NCBI GenBank assembly: GCA_030652035.1
Contig: JAUSBJ010000006.1
Coordinates: 1-55,507 of the forward strand
DNA from: Sulfurimicrobium sp.
GTDB taxonomy: Bacteria; Pseudomonadota; Gammaproteobacteria; Burkholderiales; Sulfuricellaceae
DNA: 55,507 nucleotides
Direction: 5' to 3'
The notes beneath the pieces are model-generated. The model made no database searches. It saw only the letters and a program-made list of their open reading frames with translations, and had not been told where the DNA came from. Positions 18,332 to 28,139 of the stretch are shown in pieces (the stretch's first letter is position 1; each line of letters begins with the position of its first letter). The position numbers and the translations under genes were made by a program.

Positions 18332-19657
18332 TCAGGTAGGAGTCCTGGCATTGTCAGCAGGTAGTGTCATAACGGAAATCAGAACTTTGTCGACCCGCTT
18401 GTGATCCATGTCCATCACTTCGAAGCGCAAACCTGCCGCTATGAAATGATCAGACGGAGAAGGAACGCGTCCGAGCACGTGCATGATGAAACCACCAAGC
18501 GTGTAGTAACTGTGCTCGTTTTCTCCGGGCAATTCGTCTGCAAGATTGAGGCAGGATTTCAGGCGCTCGACACTGATATCACCGTCGACCAGCCAGGAGC
18601 CGTCTTCCCGCTGCACCATGTCACGATCCTCTGGCGCTTCCGGAACCGATAACTCGCCGACGATTGCAGTCAGCACGTCGGTCATGGTCGCCAGGCCTTG
18701 CACGTCGCCATATTCGTCGACGATCAGCGCGAACTGGAGGCGGGCGCGGCGAAAACTTTCCAGCAGTTGGGTGGTGGTGATCGACTCGGGCACGAAAAGG
18801 GGCGGATGTAGTGCTGTCTCGATGTCTGCGGTATTGATGATGTGCCCAGGCAGCGCCTTTTTGAGCAGATCTCCGGTTTGCAGGACGCCGAGGATATGTT
18901 CCAGTCCGTCACGGCAAACCACGAGACGGGAGTATTCAGTATCGACGATGCGTTGCCGCATGGTTTCTTCGCCCTCCTCGAGGTCGATCACGCTTATGTC
19001 ATGGCGCGGGGTCATAATCGAAGCAATGTGCTGTTCATCGAGCCGAAGCACGTTGGAGACGATTTCCTGTTCGCTCTCGTGAAACACGCCGGCCTCTGCA
19101 CCCTGCTCCATTAGCACTTTGATCTCGTCGTTGCTTACTGGTGGTTCATCCTTGCGGCGTGCCCCCATGAGACCCAGAATGGCCGTGGACGAAACCGAAA
19201 GGAGAACGACCAGTGGATGGGCTATCCGGGCAAGCACGACCATCGGCCTGGAAATCAGGGAAGCGATGCTCTCTGGCGCCAGCAAAGCGAGCCGCTTGGG
19301 AACAAGTTCGCCGACTACGACCGAAACATATGTCAGACTGACAACCGTGATCGTCAACGCCATCCCCTTTGCATGAGGTGCCAGTAGCGGAATGCCGGAC
19401 AGCCATCCTGCCAATGGAACGGCCAAGGCAGTTTCGCCAATCGCACCACTGAGGATGCTGATCGAGGTGATGCCGACCTGGACGGTGGAAAAGAAACGGG
19501 AAGGTTCCTGATGCAGCAAGAGCGCCGCTTTGGCCCCCAGGCTGCCATCATCTGCCAGGTTATGGAGTTTTGACCTGCGGGACGATACGATAGCTATCTC
19601 GGACATGGCAAACATGCCGTTGACGAGAATGAGCAGAAATATTAACGCTATATCCAT
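18332..19657 (-). CDS. CorC/HlyC (CNNM-CBS) family membrane protein
   Basis: 441-residue inner-membrane protein of the 'hemolysin family'/CNNM group, linked in other bacteria to magnesium and cobalt handling rather than haemolysis. Order of domains: DUF21/CNNM with four hydrophobic helices (about 1-185; first helix LIFLLILVNGMFAMSE), a CBS pair (about 200-320, IMTPRHDISVIDL to YGDVQGLATMTDVL) and a C-terminal CorC_HlyC transporter-associated domain (about 340-425). It stands alone, flanked by a non-coding stretch and by insertion-sequence debris. Confidence 0.9.
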   Translation of the reverse strand: MDIALIFLLILVNGMFAMSEIAIVSSRRSKLHNLADDGSLGAKAALLLHQEPSRFFSTVQVGITSISILSGAIGETALAVPLAGWLSGIPLLAPHAKGMALTITVVSLTYVSVVVGELVPKRLALLAPESIASLISRPMVVLARIAHPLVVLLSVSSTAILGLMGARRKDEPPVSNDEIKVLMEQGAEAGVFHESEQEIVSNVLRLDEQHIASIMTPRHDISVIDLEEGEETMRQRIVDTEYSRLVVCRDGLEHILGVLQTGDLLKKALPGHIINTADIETALHPPLFVPESITTTQLLESFRRARLQFALIVDEYGDVQGLATMTDVLTAIVGELSVPEAPEDRDMVQREDGSWLVDGDISVERLKSCLNLADELPGENEHSYYTLGGFIMHVLGRVPSPSDHFIAAGLRFEVMDMDHKRVDKVLISVMTLPADNARTPT

Positions 19658-19851
19658 ATGGGAATCCGCCCTTAGCCTTTCAGGTGAATGACTTCGGTGT
19701 TGAGTAGGAATCCATTTTAACAGGACGATACGGTTTCACCACACCCGGGAAGTTGGCCAAGGAAGCGTGTATGCCTCGCAGTCATCTGACGAAATCCTGT
19801 TGCGCATTTCCCGCATCAAACGCTCGGGTGTTGATTTCCACTGAATTCTGA

Positions 19852-20012
19852 CCGCCGATGAACACTACGTTCTGCGCGGAGGCCAAGAACTGGCCGGCAT
19901 GCAAACGCCGAATGAGTTCCTCGTCCACCCGCGCCTGACTGAAGTCGAATCCCGCCAGGTCACGATGCGCCGGGAAGCGTGCCACCTTCATCTGGTTAGA
20001 CACCGAACGCAC
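19852..20012 (-). pseudogene. IstB N-terminal remnant (IS21 family)
   Basis: Minus-strand frame gives KVARFPAHRDLAGFDFSQ...LASAQNVVFIGG, matching the start of IS21-family helper ATPase IstB up to the residue just before the Walker A GxGKT motif. After FIGG the homology stops and the frame continues into unrelated sequence ending at 19782. The catalytic ATPase is therefore lost. The ATG of the IstB part (19991) overlaps the istA stop (ATGA), the normal IS21 arrangement. Confidence 0.8.
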
Positions 20013-20295
20013 TTCGCGCTCCGCGCTCCGCGCTCTCCGCCGCCGGGAGACGGGATGGCGGCCAACACCTGCGCCATCACCCGGTCGCCGCCATCCTGCT
20101 TGAGCAACTGCTGTTGCAATCTGACCAGTGGCTCAGGCATGTCGGCAAAGGGCGCTCAATTCCTGAGCGCACCCGGCTTACGCTCGACCAGGCCGAGGTA
20201 ATACAGGTAGTTATAGTGCGTCTGGTGCCGCTCGAAGCTGCGAACATGCCGGGCAATCTCTTGCCCATCCGCCACCATCACCAGCTCGGCAGGAT
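19988..20295 (-). pseudogene. IstA C-terminal remnant (IS21 family)
   Basis: Minus-strand translation reads ELVMVADGQEIARH, FERHQTHYNYLYYLGL and ERKPGALRN, then TGA at 20156-20158, then APFADMPEPLVRLQQQLLK and on to a normal stop. This is the conserved C-terminus of IstA with a single nonsense change where Gly (GGA) is usual in RNGAPF. The upstream end is cut exactly at the inverted repeat of the IS3 remnant (20296). A slippage-type repeat of CGCGCTC, three copies, lies at 20015-20035 inside it. Confidence 0.85.
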
Positions 20296-20345
20296 TGAAT
20301 CGCCCCGGGTTTTGAGGAGGCTCCAAATCTTGAAAGAATGGAGCC

Positions 20346-20896
<551 letters not shown>

Positions 20897-20960
20897 GCCA
20901 ACCAGCCTCCACGAAACCCGGGGCGATTCAGTTTCGATTTAATTTGAGCATCACCGCAAA

Positions 20961-21992
20961 TCACTCAACCGCATAAGGCAAACTCAACAATTTCAGCACT
21001 GGCCCGTCTGTGGTTTTCCAGTGCACGGCGCCGGATTCGATGCTGGCATTCAGGATCACGGCCAGGAGATCAAAACCGCCCTCGGGCGCGGGCTGTGCGT
21101 TGACGACCATGCCACCGGACTGTTCCGACGGACCCTGGCCGAACAGCACATCGCCCGGCTGGGGTTCTGCTTCGGATGCCAGGTGGGCGCGATACATGCG
21201 GCGCTTTACCTTGCCCAGGTACTGTGAACGCGCCACGATCTCCTGGCCTGGGTAGCAGCCCTTGGTGAAGCTGACGCCGCCGATCAATTCCATGTTCGCC
21301 ATCTGTGGCACGAATTGTTCCTGGGTGCCGGCCGTCACCATGGGAATGCCGGCCTGGATTTCCAGCCACTCCCAGCGGTCGCTGCCAACTGGGGTGCAAT
21401 GCTTGCTCAGGGTCTGCCACACGGCGGCAGCGTTTTCTGGCGCGACGATTAGCTCAAAACGCTGTCCTGGCAGGCGGATTGCCGTGGCGGGGCCACACTG
21501 GCTCACCGCATAATCGTCCTGCGGCGCAGCGCCGCCCAGCTCGGCCAGGGCGGTGTGGGCCGCTTCCCCGGCTATGCCGAGGTGGATCGTCTGTTCGCTG
21601 GCGTCATTCACTTTGACTTTGGAGCGCATGACATACATGGTGAGGCGTTTCTGGATGGCCTCGCGCAACTGAGCCGGGAGTTGCATGAAAAACCCTTCCT
21701 CGCTGCGCCATAGAAGGAAGGTCGCCAGCATCCGCCCCTTGGGCGTGCAGTAGCTGCCGAGCCGGGCCTGCTGCTGCGTTGCCTGGCGCACGTCGCAGCT
21801 GACCTGGCCTTGCAGGAAGGTTTCACTGTCTTCACCGGCGAACTGGATGACGTTCAGATGCGAAAGATCGGTGAGAATGCTGCCGTTCTGCGCCGCCAGC
21901 ATTTCCTGGTGCGGTGCGCCAAAGTGAACAAGTCGCTGGTTTTCGATATGGGCGCCCGCGGAGAGTAGAAACTCTTGCCAGTTTGAATTCAT
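20961..21992 (-). CDS. ygfZ: Folate-binding YgfZ/GcvT-like protein (Fe-S cluster assembly factor)
   Basis: 343-residue homologue of YgfZ/IBA57, which supports assembly or repair of certain 4Fe-4S enzymes with tetrahydrofolate. The family signature KGCYPGQE is intact in GVSFTKGCYPGQEIVAR (about 236-252), including the conserved Cys. The N-terminal part has the GcvT-like fold (TDLSHLNVIQFAGEDSETFLQGQ). It is divergent from ygfX; its upstream (N-terminal) end is clean, and the 3' end lies 30 bp from the IS3 remnant without damage. Confidence 0.95.
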   Translation of the reverse strand: MNSNWQEFLLSAGAHIENQRLVHFGAPHQEMLAAQNGSILTDLSHLNVIQFAGEDSETFLQGQVSCDVRQATQQQARLGSYCTPKGRMLATFLLWRSEEGFFMQLPAQLREAIQKRLTMYVMRSKVKVNDASEQTIHLGIAGEAAHTALAELGGAAPQDDYAVSQCGPATAIRLPGQRFELIVAPENAAAVWQTLSKHCTPVGSDRWEWLEIQAGIPMVTAGTQEQFVPQMANMELIGGVSFTKGCYPGQEIVARSQYLGKVKRRMYRAHLASEAEPQPGDVLFGQGPSEQSGGMVVNAQPAPEGGFDLLAVILNASIESGAVHWKTTDGPVLKLLSLPYAVE

Positions 21993-22073
21993 TTTTTATT
22001 TCCGATCAAATTAGTCATGCTTTAATTAACGAGTAAAATAGAGGTCTTTGGCCTATTTTACAAGCCCTCCGCC

Positions 22074-22508
22074 ATGCTCGACCTGAAACTCCAACCCTCG
22101 CGCACGCTGGTTTTCCTGCTCTCCATGGCACACCTGCTTTCCCTGCTTGTGGTCTGGCTCCTGCCATTGACACAGGCCATGCAAATCATCGCCAGCCTGC
22201 TGGTGGCGGCCAGTTCAGGGTTTTATCTGCGGCGCGACGGCCTGCTTGCAGCAGCCGGTTCGATTCTCCAGCTCCGCCTTGAGCCGGATTGCAGCTTTAC
22301 TTACCAGACCCGCGATGGATCATTCAAAGAGGCCCGCCTGCTTGGCTCCAGCATGGCCACGCCGTGGCTGATCGTACTCAATTTCTCATCGGGTAAGCGT
22401 TGGCTGGCGCGGCATGTCGTGATTTTTCCAGATTCGGCGGACGCGGAAACCTTGAGAAAATTGCGTGTCCTGCTGCGCTGGAAATGCGGCAATCCTGGCA
22501 AGGCCTGA
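22074..22508 (+). CDS. ygfX: YgfX/CptA-like membrane protein
   Basis: 144-residue protein with two adjacent transmembrane helices (about 12-30 and 34-52) and a soluble C-terminal domain with the motif SFKEARLLGSSMATPWLIVL, matching YgfX (DUF1434). In E. coli ygfX is next to sdhE (ygfY) and near ygfZ; it has been reported as a toxin-like inhibitor of cell division, though that is disputed. Here sdhE is absent between ygfZ and ygfX. The gene is divergent from ygfZ and followed by mfd. Confidence 0.82.
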   Translation: MLDLKLQPSRTLVFLLSMAHLLSLLVVWLLPLTQAMQIIASLLVAASSGFYLRRDGLLAAAGSILQLRLEPDCSFTYQTRDGSFKEARLLGSSMATPWLIVLNFSSGKRWLARHVVIFPDSADAETLRKLRVLLRWKCGNPGKA

Positions 22509-22517
22509 TTTTCAAGC

Positions 22518-22526
22518 TGGTATAAT
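22518..22526 (+). promoter_or_regulatory. Extended -10 promoter of mfd
   Basis: TGG-TATAAT at 22518-22526, a perfect -10 with the TGn extension, ends 21 bp before the mfd ATG (22548). No good -35 is present, consistent with extended -10 dependence. It lies immediately after the ygfX stop. Confidence 0.55.
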
Positions 22527-22547
22527 CACTCACTTTTGATCTCCTTC

Positions 22548-25500
22548 ATGATGCTACTTCCGTCTCCCCTCCCCTCACCCGGCCAGCGCACCCGCCATGC
22601 GGGCCTGCACGGCTCCAGCGATGCGCTGGCGCTGGCCCGGCTGGCGCAGGAAGCGCGGCCGCTGGTGATCCTGACGGAAACGGCCTGGCATGCCCAGCGC
22701 CTGCGCGACGAGATCGCATTCTTCGCGCCGAAGCTGGCCGTCCACCTCTTGCCCGACTGGGAAACGCTGCCTTACGACCACTTCTCGCCGCACCAGGACC
22801 TGGTCTCCGAGCGCCTTGCCACGCTGTACCAGATTTCCCACAACGCTTGCGACGTGATCATCGTTCCGGCCACCACGGCGCTTTGCCGCTTGCCGCCGCG
22901 CGAATTCCTGGCTGCCCATGCCTTTTTCCTCAAGCAGGGTACCAAGCTGGACCTCGATGGCCTGCGCCAGCAGCTCACCCAGGCAGGCTACACCCACGTC
23001 ACCCAGGTGCTGACGCCGGGCGAATATTCCGTGCGCGGCGGGCTGGTGGATCTGTTCCCCATGGGCAGCGCAGTGCCTTACCGACTCGACCTGTTCGACC
23101 AGGAAATCGAGTCCATCCGCACTTTCGATGTGGACACGCAGCGCAGCATCTACCCGGTGAAGGACGTGCGCTTGTTGCCGGCGCGTGAATTCCCGCTCGA
23201 CGAATCCGGCATCAGTCACTTCCGCCAGAGTTTTCGCGAAAAGTTCGAAGGCGACCCCTCGAAGAGCCAGCTCTACAAGGATGTCAGCAACGGCCTGGCG
23301 CCGCTGGGCATCGAATACTACCTGCCGCTGTTTTTCGAACACACTGCCACGCTGTTCGACTACCTGCCGGACCGTGCGCTGCTGTGCCTGCACCATGACC
23401 TGGAAGGCGCAGCACATCAGTTCTGGCAGGACACCCGCTCGCGCTACATGCTGCTGCGCGGCGACCGCAATCGCCCCCTGCTCTCGCCGGAAGAACTCTT
23501 CCTGCCGGTGGATGTGTTTTTCGGTGAAATCAAACTGTTTGGCCGCATCGAAATTTCCAGCGTAGCAGGTGACAAACCGATAACCCAGCCTGTGCCCCCG
23601 GTTCAGGTCGAGCGCCGAGCCGAAGATCCGCTGGAAAAACTGAAAGGCTTCATCGAGACCTTCGATGGCCGCGTCCTGATCCTGGCAGAAAGCATGGGGC
23701 GACGCGAAACCATGGCGCAGTACCTGGCCGAATATGGCCTGAAGCCCGCTATCTGCGAAGATTTCGCTCAATTTGAAGCAAGCCCGGAACGACTCATGCT
23801 CGCCGCCGGACTGGTGAGCACGGGTTTCCTCATTCCCCATCCCTCATCACCCCTCACCACAGCCTTTGCCGTCATCACCGAAACCGAGCTCTACGCCACC
23901 CAGGTACGCCAGTCGCGGCGCCGCGACACTACGCGCAGGAGCAATGTCGAGAACATGCTGCGCGACTTGTCCGAGCTCAGAGCGGGCGACCCGGTGGTGC
24001 ACGAACAGCATGGCATCGGCCGCTACCTGGGCCTGGTGAACATGGATCTGGGCGAAGGCGAAACCGAATTCCTGCACCTCGAATATGCCGGCGGCGACAA
24101 GCTCTATGTGCCGGTTTGCGACCTGCACGTCATCAGCCGCTACAGCGGCGCCAGCCCGGATTCCGCCCCCCTGCACCGGCTTGGCAGCGGACAGTGGGAA
24201 AAAGCCAAGAAGAAGGCGCTGCAGCAGGCACGCGATACCGCCGCGGAACTGCTCAACCTGTATGCACAGCGGGCGGCGCGCCAGGGCTATACATTCAAGC
24301 TCAATCATCACGACTACGAGGCTTTCGCCTCCGCTTTCGACTTCGAGGAAACGCCGGACCAGGCGGCGGCGATCCAGGCCGTGATCGGGGATATGACCTC
24401 CGGCCAGCCGATGGACAGGCTGGTGTGTGGCGATGTTGGCTTCGGCAAGACGGAAGTGGCCCTGCGCGCGGCCTTCGTCGCGGTCGCTGACGGCAAGCAG
24501 GTAGCCATCCTGGTTCCCACCACGCTGCTGGCGGAGCAGCATTTCAACAACTTCTCCGACCGTTTTTCCGACTGGCCGGTAAAGATTGCCGAACTGTCCC
24601 GCTTCCGCACCGCCAAGGAACAGACCCTGGCGCTCAAGGGGCTGGCCTCGGGTGAGATCGACATCGTGATCGGCACCCACAAGCTGATCCAGAAGGATGT
24701 CAAATTCAAGAACCTGGGCCTGGTCATCGTGGACGAGGAGCACCGTTTCGGGGTGCGTCAGAAGGAGCAGCTCAAGGCCTTGCGCGCCGAGGTGGACGTA
24801 CTGACCCTGACCGCCACGCCGATTCCGCGCTCGCTGTCGATGTCGCTCGAAGGCCTGCGCGACTTTTCCGTCATCGCCACCGCGCCGCAGAGACGCCTCT
24901 CCATCAAGACTTTCGTCGCCCCCTACTCAGAGGGCATCATCCGCGAGGCAGTGCTGCGCGAGCTCAAGCGTGGCGGACAGGTGTATTTTCTCCACAACGA
25001 GGTGGAAACCATCCTCAACGTGCAGGAAAAACTGGCCAAGCTGCTGCCCGAGGCACGCATCGCGGTGGCCCACGGCCAGTTGCACGAGCGCGATCTGGAA
25101 CATGTGATGCGCGATTTCTACCAGCAGCGCTTCAATATCCTGCTGTGCACCACCATCATCGAAACCGGCATCGACATCCCCACCGCCAACACCATCATCA
25201 TGAACCGCGCGGACAAGTTCGGCTTGGCCCAATTGCACCAGTTGCGCGGCCGGGTCGGCCGTTCGCACCATCAGGCCTACGCCTATCTGCTCACGCCGGG
25301 CGAAGTGGCTGCGCTCACGCCGCAGGCGAAAAAACGCCTGGATGCGATCCAGATGATGGAAGACCTGGGCGCCGGCTTCTACCTTTCCATGCACGACCTG
25401 GAGATTCGTGGGGCGGGAGAGATTCTGGGCGAATCGCAGAGCGGCGAAATGCAGGAGATTGGTTTCAGCCTCTATTCCGATATGCTCAACCAGGCCGTGA

Positions 25501-25979
25501 AGGCACTGAAGGAGGGCAAGGAACCGGATATGGCAGCGCCTCTTGCCGTCACCACGGAAATCAACCTGCACACCCCGGCGTTGCTGCCCAAGGACTACTG
25601 TGGCGACATCAACCAGCGCCTGACGCTCTACAAGCGGCTGGCGAATTGCGACAGCATGGAAGAACTCGATCTGATTCATGAGGAGCTGATCGACCGCTTC
25701 GGCCTGCTGCCGCCTGCTGCCCATGCGCTGCTCGAAGCCCATCGCCTGCGCGTCATGGCCAAGCCGCTGGGGATCATGAAAATTGACGCCAGCAGCGATG
25801 CGGTGATCGTGCAATTCGTTCCCAGCCCACCCATCGACCCTGCTAAAATCATCGAATTCATTCAGAAGCAGCCCGGCTGCAAGCTGGCCGGGCCCGACAA
25901 GATCCGCATCGGCGTGCCGCTGCCTGAAGTCGAACAGCGCATCACCGTGATCAAATTTTTATTCAAGAAACTGCAATAA
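22548..25979 (+). CDS. mfd: Transcription-repair coupling factor Mfd
   Basis: Removes RNA polymerase stalled at DNA lesions and recruits UvrA. About 1143 residues, normal size. The ATG at 22548 is preferred to an in-frame TTG at 22536. Domains: UvrB-homology region (about 15-330), RNA-polymerase-interaction domain (about 475-550, LRAGDPVVHEQHGIGRYLG), RecG-like helicase with Walker A GDVGFGKTE (about 627) and DEEH box (about 729), the helicase motif LTATPIPR, and a C-terminal TRCF domain (about 1000-1100). Followed 10 bp later by the DUF1015 gene. Confidence 0.97.
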   Translation: MMLLPSPLPSPGQRTRHAGLHGSSDALALARLAQEARPLVILTETAWHAQRLRDEIAFFAPKLAVHLLPDWETLPYDHFSPHQDLVSERLATLYQISHNACDVIIVPATTALCRLPPREFLAAHAFFLKQGTKLDLDGLRQQLTQAGYTHVTQVLTPGEYSVRGGLVDLFPMGSAVPYRLDLFDQEIESIRTFDVDTQRSIYPVKDVRLLPAREFPLDESGISHFRQSFREKFEGDPSKSQLYKDVSNGLAPLGIEYYLPLFFEHTATLFDYLPDRALLCLHHDLEGAAHQFWQDTRSRYMLLRGDRNRPLLSPEELFLPVDVFFGEIKLFGRIEISSVAGDKPITQPVPPVQVERRAEDPLEKLKGFIETFDGRVLILAESMGRRETMAQYLAEYGLKPAICEDFAQFEASPERLMLAAGLVSTGFLIPHPSSPLTTAFAVITETELYATQVRQSRRRDTTRRSNVENMLRDLSELRAGDPVVHEQHGIGRYLGLVNMDLGEGETEFLHLEYAGGDKLYVPVCDLHVISRYSGASPDSAPLHRLGSGQWEKAKKKALQQARDTAAELLNLYAQRAARQGYTFKLNHHDYEAFASAFDFEETPDQAAAIQAVIGDMTSGQPMDRLVCGDVGFGKTEVALRAAFVAVADGKQVAILVPTTLLAEQHFNNFSDRFSDWPVKIAELSRFRTAKEQTLALKGLASGEIDIVIGTHKLIQKDVKFKNLGLVIVDEEHRFGVRQKEQLKALRAEVDVLTLTATPIPRSLSMSLEGLRDFSVIATAPQRRLSIKTFVAPYSEGIIREAVLRELKRGGQVYFLHNEVETILNVQEKLAKLLPEARIAVAHGQLHERDLEHVMRDFYQQRFNILLCTTIIETGIDIPTANTIIMNRADKFGLAQLHQLRGRVGRSHHQAYAYLLTPGEVAALTPQAKKRLDAIQMMEDLGAGFYLSMHDLEIRGAGEILGESQSGEMQEIGFSLYSDMLNQAVKALKEGKEPDMAAPLAVTTEINLHTPALLPKDYCGDINQRLTLYKRLANCDSMEELDLIHEELIDRFGLLPPAAHALLEAHRLRVMAKPLGIMKIDASSDAVIVQFVPSPPIDPAKIIEFIQKQPGCKLAGPDKIRIGVPLPEVEQRITVIKFLFKKLQ

Positions 25980-25989
25980 GGACCCCGAC

Positions 25990-27234
25990 ATGCCCCATCT
26001 GATCCGCCCCTTTGCCGGCCTGCGCCCCGCCCCCGGACGCGCCACAGAAGTTGCCGCCCCGCCCTATGACGTGCTTTCCACCGCCGAAGCACGGGTGCGC
26101 GCAGACGGTCGCCCCTGGAGCTTTCTGCACATTTCGAAACCGGAAATCGACCTGCCGCCGGAAACCGACCCCTATGCGCCGGAAGTCTACGCCAAGGCGG
26201 CGGAAAACCTGCAGCGCATGATCGATGCGGGGGTGCTTAAGCGCGATGACAGCGCCTGTTATTACGCCTACCGCCTGATCATGGGGGAACACAGCCAGAC
26301 CGGGCTGGTGGCGGCCGCCTCGGTGGCGGAGTACGACACCAACCGCATTCGCAAGCACGAGTTCACCCGCCCAGACAAGGAAGACGACCGCGTTCGCCAG
26401 ATTGAAGCGCTCAACGCCCAGACTGGCCCGGTGCTGCTGGCCTATCCCAGTGCACCAGATGTGGACGCCATGCTCGCCCAAGCCAGCACGGGGCAGCCCG
26501 ATGCCGATGTGACCGCCGACGACGGCATCCGCCACACCATCTGGGTGATGCGCGACACCGCCATCAACGACAAGCTGACTAAGGCTTTCGATGCCATGCA
26601 CGCTGTTTACATCGCCGACGGCCACCACCGCTCCGCCTCCGCGTCACGCATATGCGCAACGCGCAAGGCAGCCAACCCAGGCCACAACGGGGATGAAAGC
26701 TATAACTACTTCCTGTCGGTGATTTTCCCGCACCATCAGATGAAAATCATGGATTACAACCGCGTGATCAAGGATCTGAATGGCCTGGATAAGGGGACTT
26801 TTCTCCAGCGCATCGCGGAGTGTTTCTCCGTCGAAGCCTGCAGCGGCCAGATGAAACCCGCAAAGTCCAACGAGTTCGGCATGTATCTGGATGGACAATG
26901 GTACCGCCTCGCCATCAAACCGGAACTGATCCCCATGCAAGACCCGGTTGCGCGCCTGGATGTCAGCCTGCTGCAGAACCACCTGATTTCCCCCGTACTG
27001 GGCATTGCCGACCCACGCCGCGACAAGCGCATCGATTTTGTCGGCGGCATCCGTGGCCTGTCCGAGCTGGAAAAGCGCGTCAACAGTGGTGAAATGGCCG
27101 TGGCCTTTGCCCTGTGTGCCACCAGCATGGAAGACCTGATGGCAGTGGCCGATGCCAACGAAGTCATGCCACCCAAGTCCACCTGGTTCGAACCCAAGCT
27201 GGCGGATGGCCTGGTTTCTCATGTCCTGAATTAA
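25990..27234 (+). CDS. DUF1015 family protein
   Basis: 414-residue cytoplasmic protein of the DUF1015 (COG4198) family. N-terminal PFAGLRPAPG and APPYDV motifs, central DGHHR (YIADGHHRSASA, about 210-221), and a C-terminal domain ending in a Pro-Pro-Lys-Ser-Thr-containing segment are visible. It lies between mfd and serB with short gaps. In several lineages DUF1015 genes neighbour serine-biosynthesis genes, and a free serine kinase role has been suggested for relatives; the adjacent serB agrees with a link to phosphoserine metabolism but does not prove it. Confidence 0.88.
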   Translation: MPHLIRPFAGLRPAPGRATEVAAPPYDVLSTAEARVRADGRPWSFLHISKPEIDLPPETDPYAPEVYAKAAENLQRMIDAGVLKRDDSACYYAYRLIMGEHSQTGLVAAASVAEYDTNRIRKHEFTRPDKEDDRVRQIEALNAQTGPVLLAYPSAPDVDAMLAQASTGQPDADVTADDGIRHTIWVMRDTAINDKLTKAFDAMHAVYIADGHHRSASASRICATRKAANPGHNGDESYNYFLSVIFPHHQMKIMDYNRVIKDLNGLDKGTFLQRIAECFSVEACSGQMKPAKSNEFGMYLDGQWYRLAIKPELIPMQDPVARLDVSLLQNHLISPVLGIADPRRDKRIDFVGGIRGLSELEKRVNSGEMAVAFALCATSMEDLMAVADANEVMPPKSTWFEPKLADGLVSHVLN

Positions 27235-27254
27235 GCATCATCGGACACGCTCCT

Positions 27255-28139
27255 GTGGCTGACTTTATCGTCATTCAGGGCGTGTCCGACCCTTCACCCT
27301 TCCTCGATCAACTGATACGACTCACCGGCTGCAACAGCCATGACCGTATCGATGAGCGTCCCGTATTCCGTTTCCACGGCGGTAAATTAAACGCAGCCCT
27401 GGAGAAATTTTGCGTCGAGCATCAACTCGACTGTGCTTCGGTTCCCGCTGACCGACATCTGGCTCACTTTGGTTTGGCTGCATTCGACATGGATTCCACG
27501 TTGATTGCCATCGAGACCATAGACGAACTCGCGGATCTGGCCGGAATCAAGGAACAAACCGCCCCACTTACCGAACGCGCCATGCGCGGCGAAATCGACT
27601 TTGAAAGCAGTTTCCGACAGCGCGTCGCACTGCTCGCAAAATTACCTGCATCCGCTTTGGAAACAATCTACCAACAAAGATTTCGGCTCAATCCAGGAGG
27701 CGAATACCTGATCAAGGAATTGCAGCGGCATGGCGTAAAAACCGTGCTGATCACGAGTGGTTTTGAATATTTTGCCGAGCGTCTGAAATCATGCCTGGGG
27801 ATCGATGATGCCGTTTACAACAGGATTGAAATTTGCGAAGGGTATATTACCGGGATGATCAGCGGCAAGCTGATAGATGCTGCGGGGAAAGCAAGCGCGC
27901 TGGAGAAACGCAGAATTGCCCTCGGTCTGCGGCGCGACCAGGTCATCGCCATCGGAGACGGCGCCAATGACCTCGCCATGCTGGGCATGGCAGGCATCAG
28001 TATCGCCTACCATGCAAAACCGCTAGTACGTGCCCAGGTAACGCATGCGCTGAATTTCGCTGGGCTGGATGGGGTACTCAATCTGTTTGAACCCAACCGG
28101 ATCATTAACGCTCGGCCTTCTCCAGCGCGTCCTTCCTGA
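27255..28139 (+). CDS. serB: Phosphoserine phosphatase
   Basis: HAD-family enzyme hydrolysing O-phosphoserine to serine. A GTG at 27255, 20 bp after the DUF1015 stop, gives [12 protein letters not shown] and about 294 residues, the usual E. coli SerB-like layout; a longer frame to 27114 overlaps the previous gene and is not credible. Catalytic motifs: DMDSTLI (about 79), SGGF-type SGFEYF near 170, and [10 protein letters not shown] (about 235). The 3' end overlaps the convergent ppiD gene by 35 bp, so there is no room for a classic terminator. Confidence 0.95.
   Translation: MADFIVIQGVSDPSPFLDQLIRLTGCNSHDRIDERPVFRFHGGKLNAALEKFCVEHQLDCASVPADRHLAHFGLAAFDMDSTLIAIETIDELADLAGIKEQTAPLTERAMRGEIDFESSFRQRVALLAKLPASALETIYQQRFRLNPGGEYLIKELQRHGVKTVLITSGFEYFAERLKSCLGIDDAVYNRIEICEGYITGMISGKLIDAAGKASALEKRRIALGLRRDQVIAIGDGANDLAMLGMAGISIAYHAKPLVRAQVTHALNFAGLDGVLNLFEPNRIINARPSPARPS

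Noticed and set aside
22575..23840. 421-residue minus-strand frame opposite mfd
   Set aside because: Antisense to a fully recognised gene and of Arg/Gln/Ala-rich shadow composition; same for 23847-24743 and 24927-25814.
26644..27222. 192-residue minus-strand frame opposite DUF1015
   Set aside because: Fully antisense to a recognised gene, no ribosome site.
27114..27254. N-terminal extension of serB from the ATG at 27114
   Set aside because: The extension lies within the DUF1015 gene in another frame and adds residues unlike SerB; the GTG at 27255 fits the family start.
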